51,499 bases of DNA, from positions 1-51,499 of the forward strand of contig DNJC01000105.1 of the NCBI GenBank assembly GCA_003490025.1, in the 5' to 3' direction. Within the stretch, counting starts at the first letter, position 1. Every line of letters begins with the position of its first letter. The position numbers and the translations under genes were made by a program. The notes beneath the pieces were generated by a model. It was not told the origin of the DNA and ran no database searches. It worked only from the letters and a program-made list of their open reading frames with translations. The DNA is from Geobacter sp. (GTDB taxonomy: Bacteria; Desulfobacterota; Desulfuromonadia; Geobacterales; Geobacteraceae). Shown here piece by piece: positions 24,119-32,428 of the stretch.

Positions 24119-24943
24119 ATGGATATAACGGAAATGCTCAGTTACGGGTTCATGCAGAGGGCGCTCATCGGCGGATCGCTGATCGCCATCCTCTGCTCGG
24201 TCCTCGGCGTGTTCCTCGTGCTGCGCCGCCTCTCGCTGATCGGCGACGGCCTCGCCCATGTCACTTTCGGCTCCGTGGCGCTGGCGCTCTTCTTCAGGCT
24301 GCATTCCATCTACATGACCCTTGCCATCATCCCGGTGGTGCTTGCCTCCGCCATGGGGATCCTCAAACTGGGGCAAAAGGCCAAGATCTACGGCGACGCC
24401 GCCATCGGCATCGTTTCCGCCATCGGTATCGCCACCGGCGTCATGCTGGCTAGCATCGCCGGCGGTTTCAATGTCGACCTGTTCAGCTACCTCTTCGGCA
24501 ACATCCTCTCGATAAGTTCCAGCGAGCTGGTTATAGCCGCGGTCCTCTTCGGCATTGTCATCACCTGCGTGGTGGTCTTCTACAACGAACTCTTCGCCAG
24601 CACCTTCGACGAGGAGCTTGCCAAGAGTTCCGGCCTGGATACCGACCGGATCAACTCGGTCCTGGTGCTGCTCACCGCCCTGACCGTGGTACTCGCCATG
24701 AAGGTGGTCGGCATCATGCTGATCTCGGCGCTGCTGATCCTTCCCGCGGTATCGGCGCTGCAGGTTGCCAAGGGGTTCAAGACCGCCATAGTATGTTCCG
24801 CCTGCATCGGAGTGAGCACGGTCATCGTCGGGATCTCCCTTTCCTTTGCGCTTAACCTCCCCACCGGCGCTGCCATCGTCCTCTTCAACTTCTTCATTTT
24901 CCTCGTCGCCTTCGCCATAAGGAACCTCCGGCGCCGCCGCTAG
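24119..24943 (+). CDS. znuB: Metal ABC transporter permease (ZnuB-like)
   Basis: A 274-residue ABC-3 family permease with about eight hydrophobic segments. The N-terminal FMQRALIGGSLIAILCSVLGVFLVLRRLSLIGDGLAHVTFGSVAL contains the family motif, and the cytoplasmic coupling region is NELFASTFDEELAKSSGL. TAGGAG precedes the ATG. It completes the zur-znuACB operon. No clear terminator follows, only an A/T-rich stretch. Confidence 0.92.
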   Translation: MDITEMLSYGFMQRALIGGSLIAILCSVLGVFLVLRRLSLIGDGLAHVTFGSVALALFFRLHSIYMTLAIIPVVLASAMGILKLGQKAKIYGDAAIGIVSAIGIATGVMLASIAGGFNVDLFSYLFGNILSISSSELVIAAVLFGIVITCVVVFYNELFASTFDEELAKSSGLDTDRINSVLVLLTALTVVLAMKVVGIMLISALLILPAVSALQVAKGFKTAIVCSACIGVSTVIVGISLSFALNLPTGAAIVLFNFFIFLVAFAIRNLRRRR

Positions 24944-25017
24944 GGGGGGCTTATCTTTTTGTGTCTTTTGTGCCTTTTTGTGGCGATCAGGTTTGAAGGT
25001 TTTGGAAGGAAGGAGCG

Positions 25018-26442
25018 CTACAGGTAGGGGGAGAACAGCTTGGCGGTGGCGTCCCTGAGCTTGATGGCGAGGGGGCGGCTGTCCATCTCGGCGAGCGTGA
25101 CCTCCCGCGATAGCGCAAGGGCCTGCGCGCAGTGGTTTTCCAGGAGCGTGGCGAAATGCAGGTCGTAGACCTCCACCCCGAACTCGAAGTTGAGCCTCAG
25201 GCTTCTCGGATCGAGGTTGGCGCTTCCTATCAGGCTCCAGCTCCGGTCGACAACCATGAACTTGGTGTGGACAAAGGGCGCGGGCTGCGAAAAGATCCGC
25301 ACCCCCTGCTGCAGCAGCTCCCAGAGATACGAGCGGCTCGCCCACTTCACGTACGGGAGGTTATTCACCTCCGGCAGCACGATGATGATCTCCACCCCGC
25401 GCAGCGCCGCCGTTATCAGCGCCGAGAGGAGCGCCCGGTCCGGTATGAAGTAGGGGGTGACGATGGTGACCTTCTTCCTGGCGCAGGAGAGCGCTCCCAG
25501 GATGATCCAGTTCAGCTTCCTGAAGTCCTTGTCCGGGCCGTCGCTCACGGCGCGGGCCAGGGCGCTCCCCTCCGGCTTCAGCTCCGGGAAGAACCTCTCC
25601 CCCGTAAGTTGCTCCCCCTTGGCGAAGTGCCAGTCCTCAAGGAAGGTGCGCTGCAGGTCCGCAACCACCGGCCCGCGCACCTGGAAATGGAGGTCCTTCA
25701 CCACCGGCGGCGGACTGTTCACCAGGTGCCGGTTCCCTATGTTCATCCCGCCGGTGAAGCCGACCACCCCGTCCACGACCAGGATCTTCCTGTGGTTGCG
25801 CAGGTTCAGGTACCCCCCGGGTCTCAGCGGGAGGAACCTGCGAAACTGCACCCGCGACCCGCTGAGCAGTTCCCGCGCCGTGGGGTTCGAATACTTCTCC
25901 CCCAGGCTGTCCACGATGATCCGGACCTCGACCCCTCGATGCGCGGCGCGGGAGAGGGCCGACACGAAGCGCCTCCCGGTGTCGTCACCGTCGAAGATGT
26001 AGGTGCAGAGGTGGACGGAAGAGGCCGCGCCCTCTATGGCGGCAAGCATGGCGGGATAGGCTTCCTCGCCGTTTTCCAGCGGGAGCAGTCTGTTGCCGGG
26101 GAGGAGCCTGGTGCTGACCACCCGGTCGGAGAGGCTGCGCAATTCGCCCAGGTAGGAGAGTTCTTCCGGCAGGGGGGCGGAAATCGAGGCGGGGCCGGCG
26201 GGGATGTCGGGGAGAGGGCCTGCCTCCTGCTGCCACCTCTTCGCCCTGCTGTAGATCCTGTTCACCCCCAGGCCCCAGTAGAAAAGCGGCCCCAGAAGCG
26301 GGATGGCGAGGCAGGTCAATATCCAGCCGAGCGCCGAGCGCGGGTCGCGCTTGTTGATGAGCGCGTGTCCCGCCGATAGCAGGGCGAAGAGGGTCAGGGA
26401 AAGGGCGAGCAATCCCAGGAGGATGTGGTCCAGTTCTGTCAA
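25018..26442 (-). CDS. cls: Cardiolipin synthase (phospholipase D superfamily)
   Basis: A 474-residue membrane enzyme that makes cardiolipin from phosphatidylglycerol. Two N-terminal membrane segments (about 5-25 and 35-58, with LNKRDP-like NKRDPRSALGWI) precede two HKD motifs: HRKILVVD near residue 215 and HTKFMVVD near 395, each followed by the G(S/G)xN context. It starts with TTG at 26442, supported by GAGGGGA. Length matches bacterial Cls. It stands between the znu operon and a thioredoxin-fold gene whose terminator lies just upstream. Confidence 0.93.
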   Translation of the reverse strand: MTELDHILLGLLALSLTLFALLSAGHALINKRDPRSALGWILTCLAIPLLGPLFYWGLGVNRIYSRAKRWQQEAGPLPDIPAGPASISAPLPEELSYLGELRSLSDRVVSTRLLPGNRLLPLENGEEAYPAMLAAIEGAASSVHLCTYIFDGDDTGRRFVSALSRAAHRGVEVRIIVDSLGEKYSNPTARELLSGSRVQFRRFLPLRPGGYLNLRNHRKILVVDGVVGFTGGMNIGNRHLVNSPPPVVKDLHFQVRGPVVADLQRTFLEDWHFAKGEQLTGERFFPELKPEGSALARAVSDGPDKDFRKLNWIILGALSCARKKVTIVTPYFIPDRALLSALITAALRGVEIIIVLPEVNNLPYVKWASRSYLWELLQQGVRIFSQPAPFVHTKFMVVDRSWSLIGSANLDPRSLRLNFEFGVEVYDLHFATLLENHCAQALALSREVTLAEMDSRPLAIKLRDATAKLFSPYL

Positions 26443-26484
26443 GCGTCCCCTCTGTTGCGTGGAACATGTGCCGCGACTAATACG

Positions 26485-26516
26485 AAAAAAGGGGGCGGCA
26501 GTGTTGCCGTCCCCCC
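26485..26516 (-). terminator. Intrinsic terminator of the thioredoxin-fold gene
   Basis: On the minus strand GGGGGACGGCA pairs with TGCCGCCCCC (one bulge, ACAC loop) and is followed by six T residues. It lies 30 bases after the stop of the 26546-27103 gene and separates it from cls. Confidence 0.8.
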
Positions 26517-26545
26517 GGGGTATGCGCTCCGATGCAGACTCGGAG

Positions 26546-27103
26546 TCAGAGCAGGGTGAACGGCTCGGCCCGTTTGGTCCATTCGCTGGCCGGATACTGC
26601 GCCTGAAGCTGCTTGTGGATCTCCTTGAGCGCCTCCGGCGCCCGGCTCGTCTTGTAGCGCGCCACGCCGCGCAGGTACACCGCCTCGGGGGCCGAGGCGC
26701 ATGCAGCGCAGCCGTTAAGGAGCGTGTTGAACTGGATCACCGCCTCGCTGAACTGGCCGTAGTCGAGGTTCACCTTTCCCATGCCCAGGAGGAGCGAGCC
26801 CACGATCTCGTCGGGAGGGAGGAAGCCGACGGTCCGCTGGTGCTCCCTGCCGTAGTAGTCCAGCACGATGAGCGTCGGGGTCCAGCTCACCCGGTACTCG
26901 GAGGTGTGGGAGCCTGAATCGATCGGGAGGCGCAGGGGAACCAGGTGGTCCATGAAGTTGATGACGTCCGGGTCGGCGAAGGTGACCTCGTCCATCTGCC
27001 TGCATCCGATGCACTCGGGGCTGAAAAACTGGAGCAGGACGCTCTTTTGCTCCGCCGTACCCCGCGCCAGCGCCTTTACCATGTCGGTTTCCCAAGATAT
27101 CAT
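26546..27103 (-). CDS. Thioredoxin-fold protein with C-terminal TPR-like helices
   Basis: A 185-residue cytoplasmic protein. The N-terminal half is a thioredoxin fold: LLQFFSPECIGCRQMDE with a CIGC active site (C31, C34), followed by the cis-proline segment SWTPTLIVLD. The C-terminal half is helical and TPR-like (GKVNLDYGQFSEAVIQFNTLL, APEAVYLRGVARYKTSRAPEALKEI). An extra CAAC pair at the junction could interact with the redox centre. GGAGG precedes the ATG. It may act as a reductase or as a bound scaffold; the target is unknown. Confidence 0.82.
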   Translation of the reverse strand: MISWETDMVKALARGTAEQKSVLLQFFSPECIGCRQMDEVTFADPDVINFMDHLVPLRLPIDSGSHTSEYRVSWTPTLIVLDYYGREHQRTVGFLPPDEIVGSLLLGMGKVNLDYGQFSEAVIQFNTLLNGCAACASAPEAVYLRGVARYKTSRAPEALKEIHKQLQAQYPASEWTKRAEPFTLL

Positions 27104-27142
27104 GATAAAACCTCCCGGTTCATCATTAATGCGACATGCTAA

Positions 27143-27170
27143 AGCGTAGCCAGTTGTTTTACTATGTCAA
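27143..27170 (-). promoter_or_regulatory. Promoter of the thioredoxin-fold gene
   Basis: On the minus strand TTGACA (27170-27165), a 16-base spacer, and TACGCT (27148-27143), about 40 bases before the start codon. It is divergent from the rsmB promoter. Confidence 0.45.
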
Positions 27171-27183
27171 GTCCCCTAACAGC

Positions 27184-27211
27184 TTGCAGTTTTGGGCGAA
27201 ATGCTTATAAT
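27184..27211 (+). promoter_or_regulatory. Promoter of rsmB-rpe
   Basis: TTGCAG at 27184-27189, a 16-base spacer, and a perfect TATAAT at 27206-27211, about 44 bases before the TTG start of rsmB. Confidence 0.65.
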
Positions 27212-27254
27212 GAACGCCTGCTACGTCCTGAACTAACGCCTGAGAGGGAGCATT

Positions 27255-28604
27255 TTGTCCAGCAAAAACCCACGCCGCGCAGCCTTCGAAATACTGCTCC
27301 GCATTGAAAAAGAAAAGTCCTTCGCCGACATCCTGTTAGACCACGAGCTCTCCAAGGAGATCATCAAGGGGGCGGACCGCGGTCTGCTGACCGAGCTGGT
27401 CTACGGCGTGCTCCGCAGGCAGGGGACCCTCGACCACATCATGGGGCAGTTTTCCAAGCAAAGACCCGAGAAGCTGGAACTGGTGGTCCGGCTGCTGCTG
27501 CGCCTGGGGATATACCAGTCCTTCTTCCTGGACCGGGTCCCCGTTTCGGCGGCGGTGAACGAGACGGTCAACCTGGCAAAGGAACTCGCTCCGCGGGCCT
27601 CCGGGTTCATCAACGCGGTGCTGAGGAGCGCCGACCGCGGCCGCGACGGCATCGAGTACCCGGACCGCTCGGAGAACCCGGTGGGGTACCTGGCCGCGCG
27701 CTATTCCCACCCCGCCTGGCTCACCGCGCAGTGGTGCGAGCAGCTCGGTGTCGATGCGGCGGAGGAGCTTGCCGCCGCCATGTCGGAGCCTCCTCCCTTT
27801 ACCGTCAGGACCAACACGCTGCGCGTCTCCCGCGAGGAGCTGATGGCGCGGCTGGAAAAGGAAGGGGTCACCTGCAGCCGGACCGCCTGGTCTCCGGACG
27901 GGGTGCGCCTGAACCAGTCGGGACAGATCACGAAGCTTGCCTCCTTCCGGGACGGGCTCTTCACCGTGCAGGACGAGTCCTCCCAGATGGCCCCGGTGTT
28001 CCTCGCGCCGGAGAAGGGGGAGCGGGTGCTGGACGCCTGCGCCGCCCCGGGCGGGAAGAGCACGCAGATGGCGCAGCTCATGGGTGACAGCGGCGAGATC
28101 TTCGCCTGCGACGTCAACCACAAGAAACTGAGGATGATCAAGGAAACCTGCGACCGCCTCGGCATAGAGTCGGTCAGGACCTTCACCATGGACGCCACCG
28201 TCCCCTCGAACGCCATCAAGGAGACCACCTTCCATCGCATCCTGGTGGACGCTCCCTGCTCCGGCCTCGGCGTCATCAGGCGTCATCCCGAGGGGAAATG
28301 GACCAAGTCCGCCGCCGACCTGGCGCAGCTGGCCGCGACGCAAAAGGCGATCCTGGAGAACCTCTGCGGCTACCTGGAGACGGGCGGGACGCTTCTGTAC
28401 GCCACCTGTTCCACGAGCCCCCAGGAGAACGAGGAGGTGGTCGACGCGTTCCTGGAGCGGCACCCCGAGTTCGTGCTGGAAGACCTCCGCCCGCTCTTCC
28501 CTTGCTTCGCCCCCCTGTTCACCGAGCGCGGCTTCTTCAGGAGCTGGCCCCACAGGGACGGCATGGACGGCTTCTTCTCTGCCCGTCTCAAGAAAATATC
28601 GTAG
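27255..28604 (+). CDS. rsmB: 16S rRNA (cytosine-967-C5)-methyltransferase RsmB
   Basis: A 449-residue enzyme with an N-terminal NusB-like RNA-binding domain (residues 1-140, RRAAFEILLRIEKEKSFADILL) and a C-terminal Rossmann methyltransferase. The SAM site is LDACAAPGGKSTQ; the catalytic cysteines are in DAPCSGLGV and YATCSTSPQENE, the pair expected for m5C RNA methylases. It starts with TTG at 27255 after GAGGGAG. The rpe gene follows by eight bases, so the two are co-transcribed. Confidence 0.93.
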   Translation: MSSKNPRRAAFEILLRIEKEKSFADILLDHELSKEIIKGADRGLLTELVYGVLRRQGTLDHIMGQFSKQRPEKLELVVRLLLRLGIYQSFFLDRVPVSAAVNETVNLAKELAPRASGFINAVLRSADRGRDGIEYPDRSENPVGYLAARYSHPAWLTAQWCEQLGVDAAEELAAAMSEPPPFTVRTNTLRVSREELMARLEKEGVTCSRTAWSPDGVRLNQSGQITKLASFRDGLFTVQDESSQMAPVFLAPEKGERVLDACAAPGGKSTQMAQLMGDSGEIFACDVNHKKLRMIKETCDRLGIESVRTFTMDATVPSNAIKETTFHRILVDAPCSGLGVIRRHPEGKWTKSAADLAQLAATQKAILENLCGYLETGGTLLYATCSTSPQENEEVVDAFLERHPEFVLEDLRPLFPCFAPLFTERGFFRSWPHRDGMDGFFSARLKKIS

Positions 28605-28612
28605 GAGAACCC

Positions 28613-29278
28613 ATGAAAAAGATCGCACCATCCATACTTTCCGCCGATTTCGCCCGTCTCGGGGAGGAGATCCAGGCCATCGAGGCGGCAGGCGCCGACT
28701 ACGTGCACGTGGACGTGATGGACGGCCAGTTCGTCCCCAACATCACCATCGGCCCGCTGCTCGTCGAGGCGGCCCGTCGGGTCACGAAGCTCCCGCTCGA
28801 CGTGCACCTGATGATCGTCGACCCGGACCGCTACATCCCGGATTTCGCCAAGGCGGGAAGCGACATCATCGTGGTCCATGCCGAGGCGACCAACCACCTG
28901 CACCGGACCGTCCAGCTGATCAAGTCGCTCGGGAAAAAGGCGGGCGTGTCGCTGAACCCGGCGACCCCGCTGAGCGTGCTCGATTACGTGATGGAGGACC
29001 TCGACCTGATCCTCCTGATGACGGTGAACCCGGGCTTCGGCGGCCAGTCCTTCATCGAGGCGTGCATCCCGAAGATCCAGACGCTGCGCGCCACCATGGA
29101 CAGGCGCGGCATCGAGGCCGAGCTGGAGGTCGACGGCGGGGTGAAGATCGACAACATCGCCCGCATCGCCCACGCCGGGGCGGACGTCTTCGTGGCGGGG
29201 AGCGCCGTCTTCAATAGCCCCGACTACGCGGCGACCATAGCGGAGCTGAAGAGAAGGGCGAAGGAGCCGGTGCTCTGA
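28613..29278 (+). CDS. rpe: Ribulose-phosphate 3-epimerase
   Basis: A 221-residue TIM-barrel enzyme that interconverts ribulose 5-phosphate and xylulose 5-phosphate. It shows IAPSILSADFARLGEE, the metal-binding HVDVMDGQFVPNITIGP, LDVHLMI, NPATPLSVLDYVM, the phosphate loop VNPGFGGQSFI and EVDGGV. TAGGAG precedes the ATG. It is in one transcription unit with rsmB upstream and probably the Nudix gene five bases downstream. Confidence 0.96.
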   Translation: MKKIAPSILSADFARLGEEIQAIEAAGADYVHVDVMDGQFVPNITIGPLLVEAARRVTKLPLDVHLMIVDPDRYIPDFAKAGSDIIVVHAEATNHLHRTVQLIKSLGKKAGVSLNPATPLSVLDYVMEDLDLILLMTVNPGFGGQSFIEACIPKIQTLRATMDRRGIEAELEVDGGVKIDNIARIAHAGADVFVAGSAVFNSPDYAATIAELKRRAKEPVL

Positions 29279-29283
29279 GCCAG

Positions 29284-29883
29284 GTGAAGTGCCAGGAGCC
29301 GGGTGCGGACCCGGAAGAGGTCAAGGAGCGGCTGAAGGCCGCTCTCGCCTCGCGCAAGCGGGTGCCGATGGAGGCGGGGCCTGTTCCCGCCGCCGTGCTC
29401 CTCCCCCTTTTCCCGAAGGACGGCGAGTACCACATCCTGTTCACCAAGCGGACCCCGCACCTGACCCACCACAGCGGCGAGATCTCCTTTCCCGGCGGCG
29501 TCTGCGACCCGGGCGACCTCGACAGCGCCGACACGGCGCGGCGCGAGGCGTGGGAGGAGGTCGGCATCGCCCCTGCCGACGTCGAGATCCTCGGTCAGCT
29601 GGACGACTGCCACTCCATCCACAACTACCTGGTCACCCCCGTCGTCGGGGTCTTTCCCGAGGGCTACTTCCTGACCGTGAACGACGCCGAGATCGAGCGG
29701 CTCATCGAGGTGCCCCTGTCGCACTTCTCGAAGCCGGGAGTCTACCGGGTCGAGTACTGGGACTACAAGGGGAGGAAGAACTTCCCCATGTACTTCTACC
29801 AGCACGGCGACGACGAGATCTGGGGGCTTACGGCGAGGATTCTGAAGAACTTCCTGGATGTGCTCCGGGGGGTGGAGCAGTGA
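29284..29883 (+). CDS. Nudix hydrolase, CoA pyrophosphatase (NudL-like)
   Basis: A 199-residue Nudix protein. The CoA-pyrophosphatase signature (UPF0035) is visible as LFTKRTPHLTHHSGEISFPGG running straight into the Nudix box, which ends RREAWEEVGI. Such enzymes split CoA and derivatives into 3',5'-ADP and phosphopantetheine. The GTG at 29284 is five bases after the rpe stop and has a weak ribosome site, so the start is uncertain; a later GTG near residue 29 is possible. It ends seven bases from the convergent membrane protein gene. Confidence 0.88.
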   Translation: MKCQEPGADPEEVKERLKAALASRKRVPMEAGPVPAAVLLPLFPKDGEYHILFTKRTPHLTHHSGEISFPGGVCDPGDLDSADTARREAWEEVGIAPADVEILGQLDDCHSIHNYLVTPVVGVFPEGYFLTVNDAEIERLIEVPLSHFSKPGVYRVEYWDYKGRKNFPMYFYQHGDDEIWGLTARILKNFLDVLRGVEQ

Positions 29884-29889
29884 GGGTTT

Positions 29890-31113
29890 TCAGCTTCCCA
29901 GCATCCTCCTGAAATCGACGCTCAGCCTCTTGTGCTCTTCCTGCAGGACGAAGCCCCGCTCCAGCACCCCCGCCTCGACCCCCTTCATGTGCAGCGCTCC
30001 CCACGGGATCACCACCGTATCGTAACGCTTCAGCGCCTTGTCCAGGTAGCCGAGCAGCGCCTTGTTTCTCCGGTACAGGATGTCGTCCATGATGGCCTCG
30101 TACATCTTGGGGGTGATGTGCTTCTCCGCCCACTCGTTGAGGCTGACGGCCGCCTTCGCCACCGACGGGTTCTCCTTGAGGTGCCTTCCCACCGCATCGA
30201 GAAAGAAGATGGTGTCGGGGCTGAAGGCGCCGAGATCGACGTCGGCCCGCAGGATGTCGATGGCACCCGCCTCTCCTTCTCCCTTCCCGCCCTCCTGTGG
30301 TTGCGGCGCATCGAGCGTCTTCTCGTCGACCACCCTCCCCGAGAAGAGCATCTTTTCCTGCGAGGTCAGCCCGAGGTATTTGGCGACCTGCCCGTAGTCG
30401 AACTTGTTCTTCAGGATCCCCTTCCGGTCCGTGACCCCCTCGGCGAGGACTATGGCCCGCCCGCTCACCGGAAGCCGCGCCACCTCCTGGTAATACTGCT
30501 TCTCGCCCACGTGGATCATGCTCGCCAGGCGGATGGTGCGGCCGTCGCGGCGATAGACACGCTCCGTCATGTACAGCCCGCGCGGCTCCACCCTCACGAA
30601 TCCCGCAGTGGCTTTGGCGGCGTACGAGTTCGCCTGGTACAGCGCCAGCGTGACCAGGGCGATCGGAAGGACGACGACGTTCACGGCTGCGAAGACGAGG
30701 GTGTTCCGGGGGGTGAAAAAGGGGCCTTCGAAGCGGGTCGCAGGCAGCGTGAGACCCGGAGGCTCCCCCTCCCTGCGCAAGCGGTCCACCAGGCAGCCTC
30801 CCAGGGCCACCTGCAGCGCCGCCATCAGGAGGCCGTACGCGTTGGAGCCGGCAAGGGCGGGGACGAGCCAGACCGACAGGGGACACCAGAAGACGAAGAG
30901 GATCAGGGGGAGAAAAAGCTTCTTGGGCAGCCGCCGGTCGATGCCGAGGGCAAGGTAGACGAACAGTGCGACGACGAGGACGACGCTGGCGACGTGGTCC
31001 CTGAACATGGAGAGCGGCGCCGAGGGCGACAAGAGGGAGGCCAGTTCGTCGAGGAGCGACAGCGAGCCGTCCGCGAAGAAAAGGACCAGGAACAGGTTGG
31101 CAAGGGTTCTCAT
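29890..31113 (-). CDS. Membrane protein with TraB/TIKI-like C-terminal domain, unknown function
   Basis: A 407-residue protein. Hydrophobic segments lie at about 5-22, 41-58, 66-86, 91-108 and 136-160. A soluble domain of about 240 residues follows. Two features recall the TraB/PrgY/TIKI superfamily: SMIHVGEKQYYQEV with IVLAEGVTD (conserved Glu after an H-G pair), and near the end IPWGALHMKGVEAGVLERGF (the GxxH motif). That superfamily includes proposed metal-dependent peptidases, but this assignment is by eye. The middle carries an acidic, low-complexity stretch (PQPQEGGKGEGEAG). It has no close operon partner: it is convergent to the Nudix gene, with a glycosylase gene just upstream. Confidence 0.75.
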   Translation of the reverse strand: MRTLANLFLVLFFADGSLSLLDELASLLSPSAPLSMFRDHVASVVLVVALFVYLALGIDRRLPKKLFLPLILFVFWCPLSVWLVPALAGSNAYGLLMAALQVALGGCLVDRLRREGEPPGLTLPATRFEGPFFTPRNTLVFAAVNVVVLPIALVTLALYQANSYAAKATAGFVRVEPRGLYMTERVYRRDGRTIRLASMIHVGEKQYYQEVARLPVSGRAIVLAEGVTDRKGILKNKFDYGQVAKYLGLTSQEKMLFSGRVVDEKTLDAPQPQEGGKGEGEAGAIDILRADVDLGAFSPDTIFFLDAVGRHLKENPSVAKAAVSLNEWAEKHITPKMYEAIMDDILYRRNKALLGYLDKALKRYDTVVIPWGALHMKGVEAGVLERGFVLQEEHKRLSVDFRRMLGS

Positions 31114-31138
31114 GATGGATTGTCCTGTTGGTCGGGAA

Positions 31139-31828
31139 TCAGGCGATTGCCGGGTCGCGGAAGGCGCAAAGGTGGTAGAGCGGGCAGCCGTCGCACTGCG
31201 GCTTCTTCCGGCAGTGGCGCTTGCACTGCTCCACTATGAGGGCGTGGTACTCGTTGAAAAGGGGGACTTCGGCCGGCAGGAGATTCATGAAGAGCGCGCG
31301 TACCGCGTGGTAGTCGTCCGTCTCCCGGACCAGGCCTAGCCGGGAGAAAAGGCGCCTGGTGTAGGCATCGACCACGAAGGAAGGTTTCCCCCCCGCGTAG
31401 AGGAGGATGGAATCGCAGGTCTCCGGCCCGATCCCCTTCACCCCGATCAGTTCCTCCCGGAGCAGCCGCCAGTCGAGGTCGAACATGGCGTCCAGCGAGC
31501 CGTATCTCTCCAGCATCCAGCTGACGAACCATTTGAGCCGGGTGCTTTTCACGTTGAAAAAGCCGGAGGGGCGTATCAGCTCGGCGAGCCGCTCATGATC
31601 GAGATCATGGAGCGCATCCGCCGAGAGTAGCCCCTCCCGTTTCAGATTGACTATCGCTTTTTCGACGTTACCCCAGTTGGTGTTCTGGGTCAGGATGGCG
31701 CCGACGCAGACCTCGAACGGCGTGTCCGCGGGCCACCAGCGGAGCGCCCCGTATCGCTCGAGGAGCAGTTCGAAGAGCTCCATGAGCCGGGTGCGGCTGT
31801 CGGTTTCCATGTACTTCTCTTTTGACAT
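31139..31828 (-). CDS. Endonuclease III-like HhH-GPD DNA glycosylase with Fe-S cluster
   Basis: A protein of about 229 residues with the HhH-GPD fold: FEVCVGAILTQNTNWGNVEKA, the hairpin LIGVKGIGPETCDSILLYAGG, then FVVDAYTRR with the catalytic Asp. Four cysteines (CRKKPQCDGCPLYHLC) form the C-terminal [4Fe-4S] loop. The hairpin position that holds the catalytic Lys in Nth is Glu here (GPET), as in MagIII-like monofunctional glycosylases, so base removal without strand cleavage is likely. TTG 31831, ATG 31828 and ATG 31810 are possible starts. Confidence 0.88.
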   Translation of the reverse strand: MSKEKYMETDSRTRLMELFELLLERYGALRWWPADTPFEVCVGAILTQNTNWGNVEKAIVNLKREGLLSADALHDLDHERLAELIRPSGFFNVKSTRLKWFVSWMLERYGSLDAMFDLDWRLLREELIGVKGIGPETCDSILLYAGGKPSFVVDAYTRRLFSRLGLVRETDDYHAVRALFMNLLPAEVPLFNEYHALIVEQCKRHCRKKPQCDGCPLYHLCAFRDPAIA

Positions 31829-31844
31829 CAACTACGGCTTTTCC

Positions 31845-32390
31845 TTACGGCTCCAGGTAGCCGAGCCCGTCCAGGAACTCGCGGGAGTATCTTACGTAGT
31901 TCCCCGCGGAGCGACCCAGCCAGGCGATCTCGTTCTCGGTCAAGTCGCGCTTGTACTTCGCCGGAGCACCGACCCAGAGCGTGCCGGGGGGGATGACGGT
32001 CCCTTCGGTGACCAGCGCCCTGGCGCCGACCAGCGCCCCCTTGCCGACCACCGCCTTGTCCATGATCATCGCCTGCATCCCGATGAAGGCGCCGTCCTCG
32101 ATGGTGCAGCCGTGCAGCGTGACGCTGTGGCCGACGGTGACGTCGTTGCCGATTACGAGCGGCGCGCCCGGGTCGTCGGCGTGTTTCTTGTGCGTCACGT
32201 GCAGCATGGAGAGGTCCTGGATGTTGGTCCGGTCGCCGATGCTGATGAAGTTCACGTCGCCGCGCACAACGCAGTTGTACCAGATGCTCGACTCCTTGCC
32301 GATGCTGACCTCGCCGATGATCACCGCGCCCTCGGCGATGAAGGCGGACGGGTCTATTTTCGGGGCGATACCTTTGAACGATCGGATCAT
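31845..32390 (-). CDS. Gamma-carbonic anhydrase family protein (left-handed beta-helix)
   Basis: A 181-residue hexapeptide-repeat protein of the CamH/YrdA type. Repeated [LIV]-G-x-x-[ST] units run from residue 20 to about 140. The metal histidines are in SMLHVTHKKHADDPG (H64, H67, H70) and VGHSVTLHGC (H88, H93). Family members are trimeric with zinc or iron between subunits; many lack measured anhydrase activity. The start IRSFKGIAPKIDPSAFIAEGAVIIG is typical. It is close upstream of the glycosylase and downstream of nadA on the same strand. Confidence 0.92.
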   Translation of the reverse strand: MIRSFKGIAPKIDPSAFIAEGAVIIGEVSIGKESSIWYNCVVRGDVNFISIGDRTNIQDLSMLHVTHKKHADDPGAPLVIGNDVTVGHSVTLHGCTIEDGAFIGMQAMIMDKAVVGKGALVGARALVTEGTVIPPGTLWVGAPAKYKRDLTENEIAWLGRSAGNYVRYSREFLDGLGYLEP

Positions 32391-32428
32391 GTCGTTATCT
32401 GCTCCTGTTCGGTTCTTTGTAGGCGCGG

